From positions 4,311,501 to 4,375,500 of the forward strand of contig NZ_CP106735.1 in the NCBI RefSeq assembly GCF_025639805.1: a stretch of 64,000 nt of DNA. The letters are read 5' to 3'. The translations under genes and the position numbers were made by a program. Source of the stretch: Reichenbachiella carrageenanivorans (lineage in GTDB: Bacteria > Bacteroidota > Bacteroidia > Cytophagales > Cyclobacteriaceae). The notes beneath the pieces are model-generated. The model saw only the letters and a list, made by a program, of their open reading frames with translations. It was not told where the DNA came from and made no database searches. Every line of letters begins with the position of its first letter. Within the stretch, counting starts at the first letter, position 1. This document shows positions 25,654 to 33,735 of this stretch, piece after piece.

Positions 25654-27608
25654 ATGGTTTTAAACTCAATACCCGCATCCTTCATCTGCAGCACTGTATT
25701 GGTTTTGAGTTGGTCATTGCCTTTGAATAGCTTATCTAAAGCAATCACCTTTTTTGGAGATTCACTCATCACTTCTGTCACAATGGATTGATCTACTTTT
25801 TCTAAAATCAATGCCAGTTCATTGCCGTTGATTAAATAGTATCCGTCATTGGATTCAATCTTACTATTCAAGTCCTTACCACTTTTTAGCAATAGCTCGT
25901 ACACCATGTTCTCGGTAGTGGCTGATGCCGAAACAGGATCAATAAACAACTTCATTTGCTCTTCCAATACTTTGGCATCCTTACCTTCTATCTGTTGCCA
26001 TTGTTTGAAGTTGCTGTCGTCCAATTTTAAAACTTTGAAACCTGTGTCTTGAGATTGTAGATTGGTGATTTTGGATTTTAGATTTTGAATTTCTGCTAGT
26101 GTTTCATCCGTTGGGAGCTCAAATTCAAGTTTCTTAATCTGCAATTCCAAATCCACAATCATCATTCTTAAATCCTCGTTGATTTTCTTTCCCGCCCTGC
26201 GGATGCGCTCTTTGGAGATGTCGGCTATGGTTTTGTAACCTGCTTTGTAAGCCTCAGTTTTTTCTTCTGTTAGTTCGGGAAGCTGGATACAAATGTATTT
26301 TCTGTTGCCACAGTCTTCCTTGTTTAGATCCATTACTGCGTGGGCGGTGGTGCCTGAACCTGCAAAGAAGTCCAGAACAATATCATCTGTATCTGTTGAG
26401 AATTCTGATAATTGGCGAATGACAGAACTAGGTTTCGGGTATGGGAAATAATCTACTGTATCAAACAGATTTTCTATTTCTTTGGTACCATGTTGTGTGT
26501 AGATTCCATCAATTACAGAGGTGACTTTTAGTTCCTTTTCTTTACCATTCTCATCCCGTAAATATTGTTTGATGTTAACAGTCCAATCTCCATTTTTATC
26601 TTGATTAAAATCTAGTTCATTCTTTCCGAGGGCTTTCAATGTTCTTTCCTTTGACCAAAGCCACTGTCTTTTCGGACTAATAGTGACTCCTTTCGGCCCA
26701 GGAATATCATAGACAAGATTTTTCCTTTCCCCCATGCTCTTTGCCGCTTCCAAAGGTTGAAGTCTATAGGGGCCTCTTTCGACAAATTTTTCGTCCTTTT
26801 TTGTATAATACTTATCAATAAATTCCTGATTGTTACTTACAAAAATGGGGTCAAGATTGTCCTTGCCTTTTGAAAACATAAGAATGTATTCATGCAGATT
26901 AACTAAATATTTTTCCTTTGCTCCACCTCCATACCTTTTTTTCCAAATAATGGATTCAACAAAATTCTCCTCTCCAAATATCTCATTCATCAATAAGCGA
27001 AGGTTATGCACTTCGTTATCGTCGATCGAAACGAAAATCACTCCGTCTTGTCGCAGTAGATTTTTAGCCAAATACAAACGTGGCATCATCATATTGAGCC
27101 AGTTGCTGTGGTATTGTCCGTTTTCTTTACTGTTTTTTTTGAACATGCCGTCTTTGGTCATGTAGCCTTCTTCGTCTTTGTCGCCTACACGCTTCTCATA
27201 GTCGGCTTTACTTTCTGAAAATTTATCAGGATAAATAAAAGAATCGTTTCCTGTGTTGTAAGGAGGGTCTATATAAATCATTTTCACTTTACCGAAGTAG
27301 CTTTTTTGCAGCACTTTCAGCACTTCTAGGTTTTCACCCTCGATGAAAATGTTTTCTGTTTCGTCAAAGTTTACGCTTTCACCTTTGGCTGGAATTAATG
27401 TTTTTGTGGTTGGGGTTTGCAGTACCTTAAAAGCATCGCTTTTTCCAGCCCAGTTCAGCACATAGCGTTCGTTGGCAAAGTTGATGTCCTCACCTAGCGT
27501 GGCTTTTAGTTTTTCCCAATCAATTTTCCCCTCACTAAATGCTTCGGGTAAAATTTGCTTTAAGGCATTTAGTTTTTCTTGTTCTGGTGTTAGACTTGCT
27601 CCGTCCAT
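25650..27608 (-). CDS. mod: Type III DNA adenine-N6 methyltransferase, Mod subunit
   Basis: A 652-residue beta-class methyltransferase: catalytic motif DPPYNTG (114-120) precedes the SAM-binding motif LDFFAGSGTTAHA (about 411-423). NFANERYVLNWAGK near the start and QLPELTEEK, YKTIADISKERIRRAGKKI further on are typical of type III Mod proteins. Mod recognises a short asymmetric site and methylates adenine on one strand; with Res it forms the restriction complex. An unusual segment of about 40 residues (about 477-518), with predicted coiled-coil character (VDLELQIKKLEFE, LAEIQNLKSKITNLQ), is largely encoded by heptad-repeat DNA between the catalytic body and the C-terminal domain. The middle section about 230-360 is the likely target recognition domain. 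It is the second gene of the operon. Confidence 0.95.
   Translation of the reverse strand: MDGASLTPEQEKLNALKQILPEAFSEGKIDWEKLKATLGEDINFANERYVLNWAGKSDAFKVLQTPTTKTLIPAKGESVNFDETENIFIEGENLEVLKVLQKSYFGKVKMIYIDPPYNTGNDSFIYPDKFSESKADYEKRVGDKDEEGYMTKDGMFKKNSKENGQYHSNWLNMMMPRLYLAKNLLRQDGVIFVSIDDNEVHNLRLLMNEIFGEENFVESIIWKKRYGGGAKEKYLVNLHEYILMFSKGKDNLDPIFVSNNQEFIDKYYTKKDEKFVERGPYRLQPLEAAKSMGERKNLVYDIPGPKGVTISPKRQWLWSKERTLKALGKNELDFNQDKNGDWTVNIKQYLRDENGKEKELKVTSVIDGIYTQHGTKEIENLFDTVDYFPYPKPSSVIRQLSEFSTDTDDIVLDFFAGSGTTAHAVMDLNKEDCGNRKYICIQLPELTEEKTEAYKAGYKTIADISKERIRRAGKKINEDLRMMIVDLELQIKKLEFELPTDETLAEIQNLKSKITNLQSQDTGFKVLKLDDSNFKQWQQIEGKDAKVLEEQMKLFIDPVSASATTENMVYELLLKSGKDLNSKIESNDGYYLINGNELALILEKVDQSIVTEVMSESPKKVIALDKLFKGNDQLKTNTVLQMKDAGIEFKTI
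26053..26087. repeat. Heptad repeat tract 5, in frame inside mod
   Basis: Five consecutive units GATTGTA, GATTGGT, GATTTTG, GATTTTA and GATTTTG on the plus strand. In Mod this encodes the helix IQNLKSKITNLQS. Confidence 0.85.
26136..26177. repeat. Heptad repeat tract 6, in frame inside mod
   Basis: AATC/ATTC cores at 26144, 26150, 26157, 26164 and 26171, mostly 7 bases apart, encoding the DLRMMIVDLELQIK part of Mod. Confidence 0.65.
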
Positions 27609-27680
27609 ATTTTATAATGCTTTTAATCTGTAGGTATTGGTTTTTAGATGGTCAGATTGAAATCCAAAATGCTTTTTTCT

Positions 27681-27896
27681 TTATTTCTCATCGTTTTTAC
27701 CTTGGATGTTTCTTTCAATGAGTAATGCTGCGACTTCTACATTTAAGATTTCTGCAATCTTGTATAGGTCTTCCAAACTTGGCTGCCGTCTGTTTTGAGC
27801 GTAAGAGTTCACCATGTTGTAACTCTTTCCCATCTGCTCAGCCAACCAAATCTGCTTTATTCCTTTCTGCTCTAAAACCTCTTTAATTCGGTTCAT
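27681..27896 (-). CDS. XRE-family regulator of the restriction operon
   Basis: A 71-residue single-domain helix-turn-helix protein: IKQIWLAEQMGKSYNMVNSYAQNRRQPSLEDLYKIAEIL is the complete Cro/cI-type five-helix core (about 10-50). Small XRE proteins just before mod act as C-proteins or repressors that delay or balance restriction. It is the first gene of the minus-strand operon, 72 bases before mod. An inverted repeat TGACCT...AGGTCA 16 bases upstream of its start could be its own operator, making it autoregulatory. The short charged tail (ERNIQGKNDEK) has no recognised function. Confidence 0.88.
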   Translation of the reverse strand: MNRIKEVLEQKGIKQIWLAEQMGKSYNMVNSYAQNRRQPSLEDLYKIAEILNVEVAALLIERNIQGKNDEK

Positions 27897-27911
27897 TTTT
27901 GAATTATTTAT

Positions 27912-27945
27912 TGACCTGTTATTATCATTTTCAATAGGTCAGGTC
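27912..27945. promoter_or_regulatory. Inverted repeat TGACCT-N18-AGGTCA upstream of the XRE gene
   Basis: TGACCT at 27912-27917 and AGGTCA at 27936-27941 form an inverted repeat, and a second AGGTC follows directly at 27941-27945. The position, 16-50 bases upstream of the regulator start, is right for an autoregulatory operator. Confidence 0.45.
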
Positions 27946-28457
27946 GAACTATCGTTTCAGTCAGCCAAAATAGGGATTATATTTCAATGTCTCACCAAAT
28001 GAGTATTAATATCACTACTTGCCTCGTGTGGCGAGTGGAGAGATTTTAGCTCTTTTGATTTTTTGGAGTTGGATTTGTGTGCGAGCAAAAACCAAATGTG
28101 CTAAAATGTGCGGAGGGTTATTCTGCGTCACGGCATGAAACCTAACGAGTGAACACATCACCCACCCCACAGTAGCGAAAGTCATGAAATACAGTTTGAA
28201 TTGATCTCGGACTTTGTATTTTCACTCATGGGTTTTAGGTTGGTTATGGCAGGTATGCGTCGAAGTAACCTCCACGCCCCACTTTTCACCATATTGCCAA
28301 TCGGCGAAACTGGATTCTTCCGACTTCCTCCAATCGCCATTCCGACTGAGCTCCCTTATTCCCCAACTCATCCTCATCAAACCCCGACTTACCGATTTCC
28401 TATTCTTATTGCTTGCGCCAATGCTGAGTTTTGAGTCATCAAAAAATAAAAACTCAG
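27946..28457. other. Intergenic region, restriction operon / TonB receptor gene
   Basis: About 510 bases between divergent genes. Two short overlapping open frames at 28201-28546 have no family resemblance and no ribosome-binding signal, so I do not call them. The region should carry the receptor promoter, but no TAnnTTTG box stood out. Confidence 0.5.
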
Positions 28458-30608
28458 ATGACCAAATCGATTCTTACGCTCACACTCATACTCGCTTCAC
28501 TACTCACCGAAGCCACGACCATCAAAGGAAAAGTCACCGACCCTAGTGGCGAAGGCCTGCCAGGTGTCAATGTGTTCATCCAAGACACCTACGACGGCGC
28601 CACTACAGACCTCTACGGATACTACTCGTTCGATACCTTCGAAAAAGGCACACAGACGATCATAGCCAGTTTTATAGGATACAAAAAACATGAAGAAGCG
28701 GTTGACCTATCAAAACCCATCACGCTAAACATTGAATTGAAAGAAGAAGTGAACCGTCTCTCTGGTATCACCATCACAGCGGGCAGTTTTGAAGCCAGTG
28801 ATGAGAAAAAAGCGGTAGTACTCAAACCGCTCGACATCGCCATGACCGCCGGTGCCCTCGCAGACATACCCGGCGCGCTCAGCAAACTCCCTGGTACGTC
28901 CACCAATGGAGAATCTGGCAAACTATTCGTACGTGGTGGTACTGCCGCCGAAACTCAGGCTTTCATAGACGGCATCTTGGTACACAGCTTCTACACCCCC
29001 ACCCCCAACAACGTACCTTCACGAAGCCGCTTCTCTCCTTTTCTATTCAAAGGCACCTTCTTTAGCACTGGAGGCTATTCTGCCGAATACGGACAAGCCC
29101 TCTCCTCGGTCTTGTCGCTCAACTCCAACGATATCGCTGATGAAACCCGAACAGACTTCTCGCTGATGACGGTAGGCGTAGACGCTTCTCACACACAAAA
29201 GTGGGACAACGGCTCTATCTACGGTCAGATCAACTACACCAATCTGGACCCATACATGAGCCTAGTCGATCAGGCCTACGATTGGGAAGATGGCTATACG
29301 TCGGAAAGTGGCACATTTATGCTCCGACAGAAACTGAGCAAAAACGACATGCTAAAAGTCTATGCCAACTACGACCACAGTGGCTTTGTAGTCAACCAAC
29401 CCAGTGTGAACCAACCAGAAGACGATCATACAGATCTGAGCAACAACAACTTTTACCTCAACACGAGCTACAAAAGAGCCCTAGGCAAAAACAGCACGGC
29501 CTATCTCGGCACCTCCTATGGCCGCTCGTATAGCGATGTCATATACAACGAAACCCATGTCAAAGACACACAAAACAGCACACATGCCAAAGGCTACTTC
29601 ACCTCAGATATCAATAACCTGTCGGTAAGAGTAGGCGGAGAAGTGATGAGTACCTATCATGAAGAAAAAGCCTCACTTGTCACTGACACACACGAATCAG
29701 ATTACAACAATCACTTGTCAGCGGGATTTGCAGAGGCCGATTACTACCTGACCAATAGTCTGACGCTACGTGCAGGCTTGCGCTATTCTTACTATTCCAT
29801 ATTCGACGAAGACGCACTCTCTCCCCGACTATCTATGGCGCTCAAGACTGGAGAAAACGCACAGCTCTCTTGGGCTTATGGCCAATTTCACCAATTGCCC
29901 ACTGGCGACCTACTGCTCCGATCACAACAGATGAGCTTCGAGCGGGCCGATCACTACATGATGAGCTACCAGACCATCCAAAACGGCAGAACTTTTCGCT
30001 CTGAGATTTATTACAAAAAATATGATGACCTTGTAAAATTCGCAACCAACGACCCATACAATCCTGCCAAATTCACAAATACAGGTGGCGGATATGCGCG
30101 TGGTATAGACCTCTTTTGGCGCGATAGCAAAACACTCAAAAACGTAGACTATTGGATATCCTACTCCTATATCGATACTGAAAGAGATTATAGAGATTAC
30201 CCTTCTCAAGCAAACCCTACGTTTGCCGCGGGGCACAACTTCTCAGTAGTCTACAAGCACTTCATCCCAGACATTCGCACGCAAATCGGCGCCTCATATT
30301 CCTACAACAATGGCCGTCCGTATGAAGATCCTAATAAGGATGGGTTTAATGAAAGTAAAACCAGCGCTTACTCAGACCTGAGCTTCAACTTTGCCTACTT
30401 GTTTAGACCTCATATCATCCTGTACTCGTCGGTGAGTAACCTGCTGGGGCGCGACAATGTATTTGGCTATCAATATGCGGACAACCCAGACCTCAATGGC
30501 GTCTATGCCTCCCAACCCATCGGGCAACCCGCCAAAAGGTTCTACTTCGTGGGCATATTCATCACCCTCACAAAAGATAAGAACAAGAACAATCTAGAAA
30601 ATCTTTAA
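28458..30608 (+). CDS. TonB-dependent outer-membrane receptor with carboxypeptidase-like plug extension
   Basis: I start at ATG 28458; the frame also opens with TTG 27 bases upstream, but the ATG gives a compact signal peptide (TKSILTLTLILASLLTEA). A CarboxypepD_reg-like Ig domain follows (about 20-105: IKGKVTDPSGEGLPGVNVFI, TDLYGYYSF, SFIGYKK), then the plug (about 115-215: LPGTSTNGESGKLFVRGG, GQALSSVLSL) and a 22-strand-type barrel to the C-terminus. It imports a ligand across the outer membrane using TonB energy. No SusD partner is next to it, and the following DUF2141 gene is only 28 bases away, so a non-glycan ligand (metal chelate or similar) is possible. The barrel ends FVGIFITLTKD plus a short polar tail. 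Confidence 0.9.
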   Translation: MTKSILTLTLILASLLTEATTIKGKVTDPSGEGLPGVNVFIQDTYDGATTDLYGYYSFDTFEKGTQTIIASFIGYKKHEEAVDLSKPITLNIELKEEVNRLSGITITAGSFEASDEKKAVVLKPLDIAMTAGALADIPGALSKLPGTSTNGESGKLFVRGGTAAETQAFIDGILVHSFYTPTPNNVPSRSRFSPFLFKGTFFSTGGYSAEYGQALSSVLSLNSNDIADETRTDFSLMTVGVDASHTQKWDNGSIYGQINYTNLDPYMSLVDQAYDWEDGYTSESGTFMLRQKLSKNDMLKVYANYDHSGFVVNQPSVNQPEDDHTDLSNNNFYLNTSYKRALGKNSTAYLGTSYGRSYSDVIYNETHVKDTQNSTHAKGYFTSDINNLSVRVGGEVMSTYHEEKASLVTDTHESDYNNHLSAGFAEADYYLTNSLTLRAGLRYSYYSIFDEDALSPRLSMALKTGENAQLSWAYGQFHQLPTGDLLLRSQQMSFERADHYMMSYQTIQNGRTFRSEIYYKKYDDLVKFATNDPYNPAKFTNTGGGYARGIDLFWRDSKTLKNVDYWISYSYIDTERDYRDYPSQANPTFAAGHNFSVVYKHFIPDIRTQIGASYSYNNGRPYEDPNKDGFNESKTSAYSDLSFNFAYLFRPHIILYSSVSNLLGRDNVFGYQYADNPDLNGVYASQPIGQPAKRFYFVGIFITLTKDKNKNNLENL

Positions 30609-30636
30609 TCCAAAAAAAACATCAAACCATACAGAT

Positions 30637-31059
30637 ATGAAAAAGTCATTTTTAACCCTCTTGGGAATCATAGTAGCTACTGTTTCGCTATTCGCTAATA
30701 ACCCAGATCATCAATTGACCATCGTCGTCAACAACATTGAAAGTACCGAAGGTATACTAACGGTCAGCCTTTTCGACTCCGAAGGAAACTGGCTCAAAAG
30801 CGGTCAAAGCCAAAGAGTAGCAGTAAAAACTACCCCCTCTGTATCGCTTACCTTCGACGGCCTGCCCAAAGGCACCTATGCCGTATCCGTATATCACGAC
30901 AAAAATAGCAATGACAAACTCGACACGGGTGCTTTTGGTATTCCCATGGAGGCCTACGGGTTTTCCAACGACGCCCGAGGCCTATTCGGCCCTGCCGACT
31001 TCGATGAGTGCACGTTTGAAATCTCAGACAACAAACAAATAGAAATCAACATCAAATAA
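30637..31059 (+). CDS. DUF2141 secreted protein
   Basis: A 140-residue protein with a clear signal peptide (about 1-20, ending SLFA). The mature part is one beta-sandwich with the DUF2141 hallmarks LTVVxxI near its start (LTIVVNNIESTEG), LPKGTYAVSVYHDKNSNDKLD in the middle and GIPMEAYGFSND near its end. The DKNSNDKLD segment looks like a calcium-binding loop. The function of the family is unknown to me. The gene is the second in a three-gene group behind the TonB receptor, 28 bases after it, so it probably assists the same uptake or envelope process. Nothing unusual is seen. Confidence 0.88.
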   Translation: MKKSFLTLLGIIVATVSLFANNPDHQLTIVVNNIESTEGILTVSLFDSEGNWLKSGQSQRVAVKTTPSVSLTFDGLPKGTYAVSVYHDKNSNDKLDTGAFGIPMEAYGFSNDARGLFGPADFDECTFEISDNKQIEINIK

Positions 31060-31088
31060 TCGATCATTCAACTTTTAAAATCAAAACC

Positions 31089-31757
31089 ATGAAGTCCATC
31101 CAACTCCTTATCATCCTCACGGTATACGCTACCCTGACTCAAGCCCAGAGTAAAAAATACATACAAACCATGGAGGCTAGCATTGCTAGTCTTTACCAAG
31201 CTGAGACCCTGACGGACTATGATCCGATGGCCAATAAATTTGACCGCATCGGACAGGCAGAAGGCAACCAGTGGGAACCCTATTATTATGCTGCACTCAC
31301 GCATACTTTCAAGGCTTTTAAAATAAACGACCTGCAAATAAAAGATGCCGCACTAGATCAGGCGCTCACGGCACTGAGCAAAGCAGGTGACCTGTCAGAA
31401 AACAACTCCGAAATCATAGCACTGCGAGGATTTGTCAACATGATCAAGATCGGCGTAGACCCAGCCACAAGAGGCCAAAGTTTGTCTCCTAAGATCATGG
31501 CCGATTTCAATCAATCCCTAAAACTAGATCCCAACAATCCCAGAGCAAATCTATTCATGGGTCAGATGTTGTATGGAACGGCTGAGTTTTTTGGTACAGG
31601 AGTAGACGATGCTTGTGCGCTAGTAGACCAATCCATTGTGCTATTCGAATCAGAAAAACCAGCCTCCTCCATTGCGCCAAGCTGGGGAAAACAAAGTGCC
31701 TATCAGTACAAGAAACAATGCAAAGCGGCATTGGTAAAAACCGAAAGCCAAGAATAG
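31089..31757 (+). CDS. Secreted TPR-like protein of unknown function
   Basis: 222 residues with a signal peptide (about 1-20, ending TQAQ). The mature protein is all helical, with repeat-like segments (NQWEPYYYAALTHTFKAF; AALDQALTALSKAGDLSENN; IMADFNQSLKLDPNNPRANLFMGQ), the last being a typical TPR pattern. It should be a periplasmic scaffold. It closes the TonB receptor/DUF2141 group and is followed 4 bases later by an intrinsic terminator. I do not recognise a specific family beyond the repeat. Confidence 0.75.
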   Translation: MKSIQLLIILTVYATLTQAQSKKYIQTMEASIASLYQAETLTDYDPMANKFDRIGQAEGNQWEPYYYAALTHTFKAFKINDLQIKDAALDQALTALSKAGDLSENNSEIIALRGFVNMIKIGVDPATRGQSLSPKIMADFNQSLKLDPNNPRANLFMGQMLYGTAEFFGTGVDDACALVDQSIVLFESEKPASSIAPSWGKQSAYQYKKQCKAALVKTESQE

Positions 31758-31761
31758 AAAG

Positions 31762-31800
31762 ATGGGATCGTTTGTAAAGAGCAACGATCCCATTATTTTG
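31762..31800 (+). terminator. Intrinsic terminator after the TonB receptor group
   Basis: ATGGGATCGTT pairs perfectly with AACGATCCCAT across a 10-nt loop and is followed by TATTTTG. It separates the receptor group from the kinase gene and argues against the ATG at 31762 being the kinase start. Confidence 0.85.
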
Positions 31801-31818
31801 CACCATCTAAGCGGCCAT

Positions 31819-32895
31819 ATGAGTATATCCAACATCTGTAAAAACGACTACAATACGCCTTTCAAATTCTTGAAACACTGGGTCATTGTACCTACCATCG
31901 GAGGGTTGGTCATCGCTACCATTGAAAGTCACACACGCATGTTGGAAGGCAGCTTCCAGACCTTTCTTCAAAGCACCTTGATCTCTAGCGTATTTTGGAG
32001 CGTACTCGCCAATGGCAACAATCTCATCATAAACTGGCTAGACCTGAGATGGACATGGCTAGAACACCCAATCAAAAGAGTCATATTTGGCATATCAGCG
32101 CTATTGGTCTATACTCCGATCGCATCGCTTTCTATCCTTGCCATCTATGTGGAATGGATCCTGGGCTACTCTATAACCGATGTCATCCAGAGCCAAGGTC
32201 TCCCTTCATTATTAGCCATGCCACTAGGCATCACTATTTTCATCACTATTGTACAGCATGGCCAAGGGTTTCTATTGGAATGGCGCCAAGCAGCTATCAA
32301 TGTAGAAAAACTCAAAAACGAAAACCTCAAATCGAAATTCGAATCTCTCAAGAGTCAGGTCAATCCTCATTTTCTATTCAACAGCCTCAACGCCCTCACC
32401 TCATTGGTCTATGCAGACCAAAACAAGGCCGTTCATTTCATCCAAAAACTATCCGAAGTGTATCGATACGTCCTAGATCATCAAAACGATGAAGTCGTGC
32501 CTCTCCAAATCGAAATGGAGTTTCTACGGTCATTTGTATACCTCAACCAAATCCGATTTGGTGACAACTTTGAGGTGATTTACAAAAACCTAGACACTTT
32601 CAGTCCTCAAGAGACCGTGCCACCAGTCGCACTCCAGATGTTGATAGAGAACTGTATCAAACACAATGAAATTTCTAAAGAAAAGCACTTATTGATTACA
32701 GTAGAAAGAAAAAACAATCAAATCACGGTGGCCAATAATATCAACCCCATTCATACAGCCAAACAGGACGCCAGCGGACTCGGGCTAAACAATATTGTAT
32801 CTAGATACCACATGTTGTCCAACCAAAAAGTGGAAGTCAATCCATCAGACACCTCATTTCAAGTCACTATTCCCATACTCGAATTCGAATCATGA
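31819..32895 (+). CDS. LytS/YehU-type sensor histidine kinase
   Basis: I choose ATG 31819 because the earlier in-frame ATG (31762) is part of the terminator stem. The 358-residue protein has four membrane helices in its first 150 residues and no periplasmic domain. A coiled linker leads to the His_kinase motif QVNPHFLFNSLNAL (phospho-His184). The ATP-binding domain follows, with LQMLIENCIKHN (N-box) and ASGLGLNNIVSRY (G-box). It phosphorylates the response regulator encoded next, whose start overlaps its stop by 4 bases (ATGA), so the two are co-translated. The signal is unknown; the adjacent receptor group is a candidate target. Confidence 0.92.
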   Translation: MSISNICKNDYNTPFKFLKHWVIVPTIGGLVIATIESHTRMLEGSFQTFLQSTLISSVFWSVLANGNNLIINWLDLRWTWLEHPIKRVIFGISALLVYTPIASLSILAIYVEWILGYSITDVIQSQGLPSLLAMPLGITIFITIVQHGQGFLLEWRQAAINVEKLKNENLKSKFESLKSQVNPHFLFNSLNALTSLVYADQNKAVHFIQKLSEVYRYVLDHQNDEVVPLQIEMEFLRSFVYLNQIRFGDNFEVIYKNLDTFSPQETVPPVALQMLIENCIKHNEISKEKHLLITVERKNNQITVANNINPIHTAKQDASGLGLNNIVSRYHMLSNQKVEVNPSDTSFQVTIPILEFES

Positions 32896-33647
32896 ACATA
32901 CTCATCATAGAAGACGAAGGCATAGCCGCAGACCGATTGACCCAATTGCTCCAGAGTACGACCAACTCTCCTACAATCATTGCTCACCTGGATTCTGTAA
33001 AAACCGCCATCAAGTGGTTCCAAACCAACCCTGCGCCTGACCTTGCTTTTTGCGACATACAACTGGCCGATGGTTTGTCCTTTGAAATTTTCGAACAAGT
33101 AGATGTCTTCTGTCCTATTATTTTTACCACAGCCTACGATCAGTATGCCATACAAGCCTTCAAGGTCAACAGCATAGATTATTTACTCAAGCCCATGATG
33201 GAAGAAGACTTGCGTCAAGCCATGACCAAATTCGAAAAATACAAGCAACCTACACAAAGCATAGATACCTCTGCGCTAATGCAAATGCTACAACGAGACC
33301 ATAGCAACTACAAGGAGCGGTTTGTCATCAAAGTAGGCGAACACTTAAAGTCCGTCATGACTGAGGATACAGAAGTGTTCTACAGCGAGAATAAAGCAAC
33401 CTACCTCCTCACCAAAACCAACAGTAAATTCATTATTGATTTTACCCTAGATCAAATCCAAGATCTAATAGACCCGAAGGCCTTCTTCAGAATCAACCGC
33501 AAATACCTGATTCATATCAACAGTATCAAAGACATCATCTCCTACTCTAGCAGCCGACTAAAACTCGAACTCCTTCATTTCAATACAGACGACCTTATTG
33601 TTTCGCGAGAGCGGGTCGCACAGTTTAAAGAATGGCTAGACAGATAG
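32892..33647 (+). CDS. LytTR-family response regulator
   Basis: 251 residues: a receiver domain (about 1-118) with the acidic pair EDE at 7-9, phospho-acceptor Asp55 in LAFCDIQL, and Lys near KPMMEED; then a LytTR DNA-binding domain (about 143-250: FVIKVGEHLKSV, FFRINRKYLIHINSI, LIVSRERVAQFKEWL). LytTR proteins bind direct repeats upstream of target promoters. Its gene overlaps the kinase gene by 4 bases. The NRKYLIHINSI motif is complete, so binding should be intact. Confidence 0.95.
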   Translation: MNILIIEDEGIAADRLTQLLQSTTNSPTIIAHLDSVKTAIKWFQTNPAPDLAFCDIQLADGLSFEIFEQVDVFCPIIFTTAYDQYAIQAFKVNSIDYLLKPMMEEDLRQAMTKFEKYKQPTQSIDTSALMQMLQRDHSNYKERFVIKVGEHLKSVMTEDTEVFYSENKATYLLTKTNSKFIIDFTLDQIQDLIDPKAFFRINRKYLIHINSIKDIISYSSSRLKLELLHFNTDDLIVSRERVAQFKEWLDR

Positions 33648-33735
33648 ACTTTATAAACCATCTCTAATCAATATTTGGAATTATTTTCAATCCAACATTG
33701 TTTAAAAACCGTATCTCCAACAAACGAAATCAATT

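Noticed and set aside
24417..26177. Heptad tracts as a CRISPR array
   Set aside because: Units are 7 bp in direct tandem without spacers, and no cas genes are present.
28201..28546. Two overlapping small open frames before the TonB receptor gene
   Set aside because: Proline-rich translations without family resemblance, ribosome-binding site or conserved features; more likely leader or promoter DNA.
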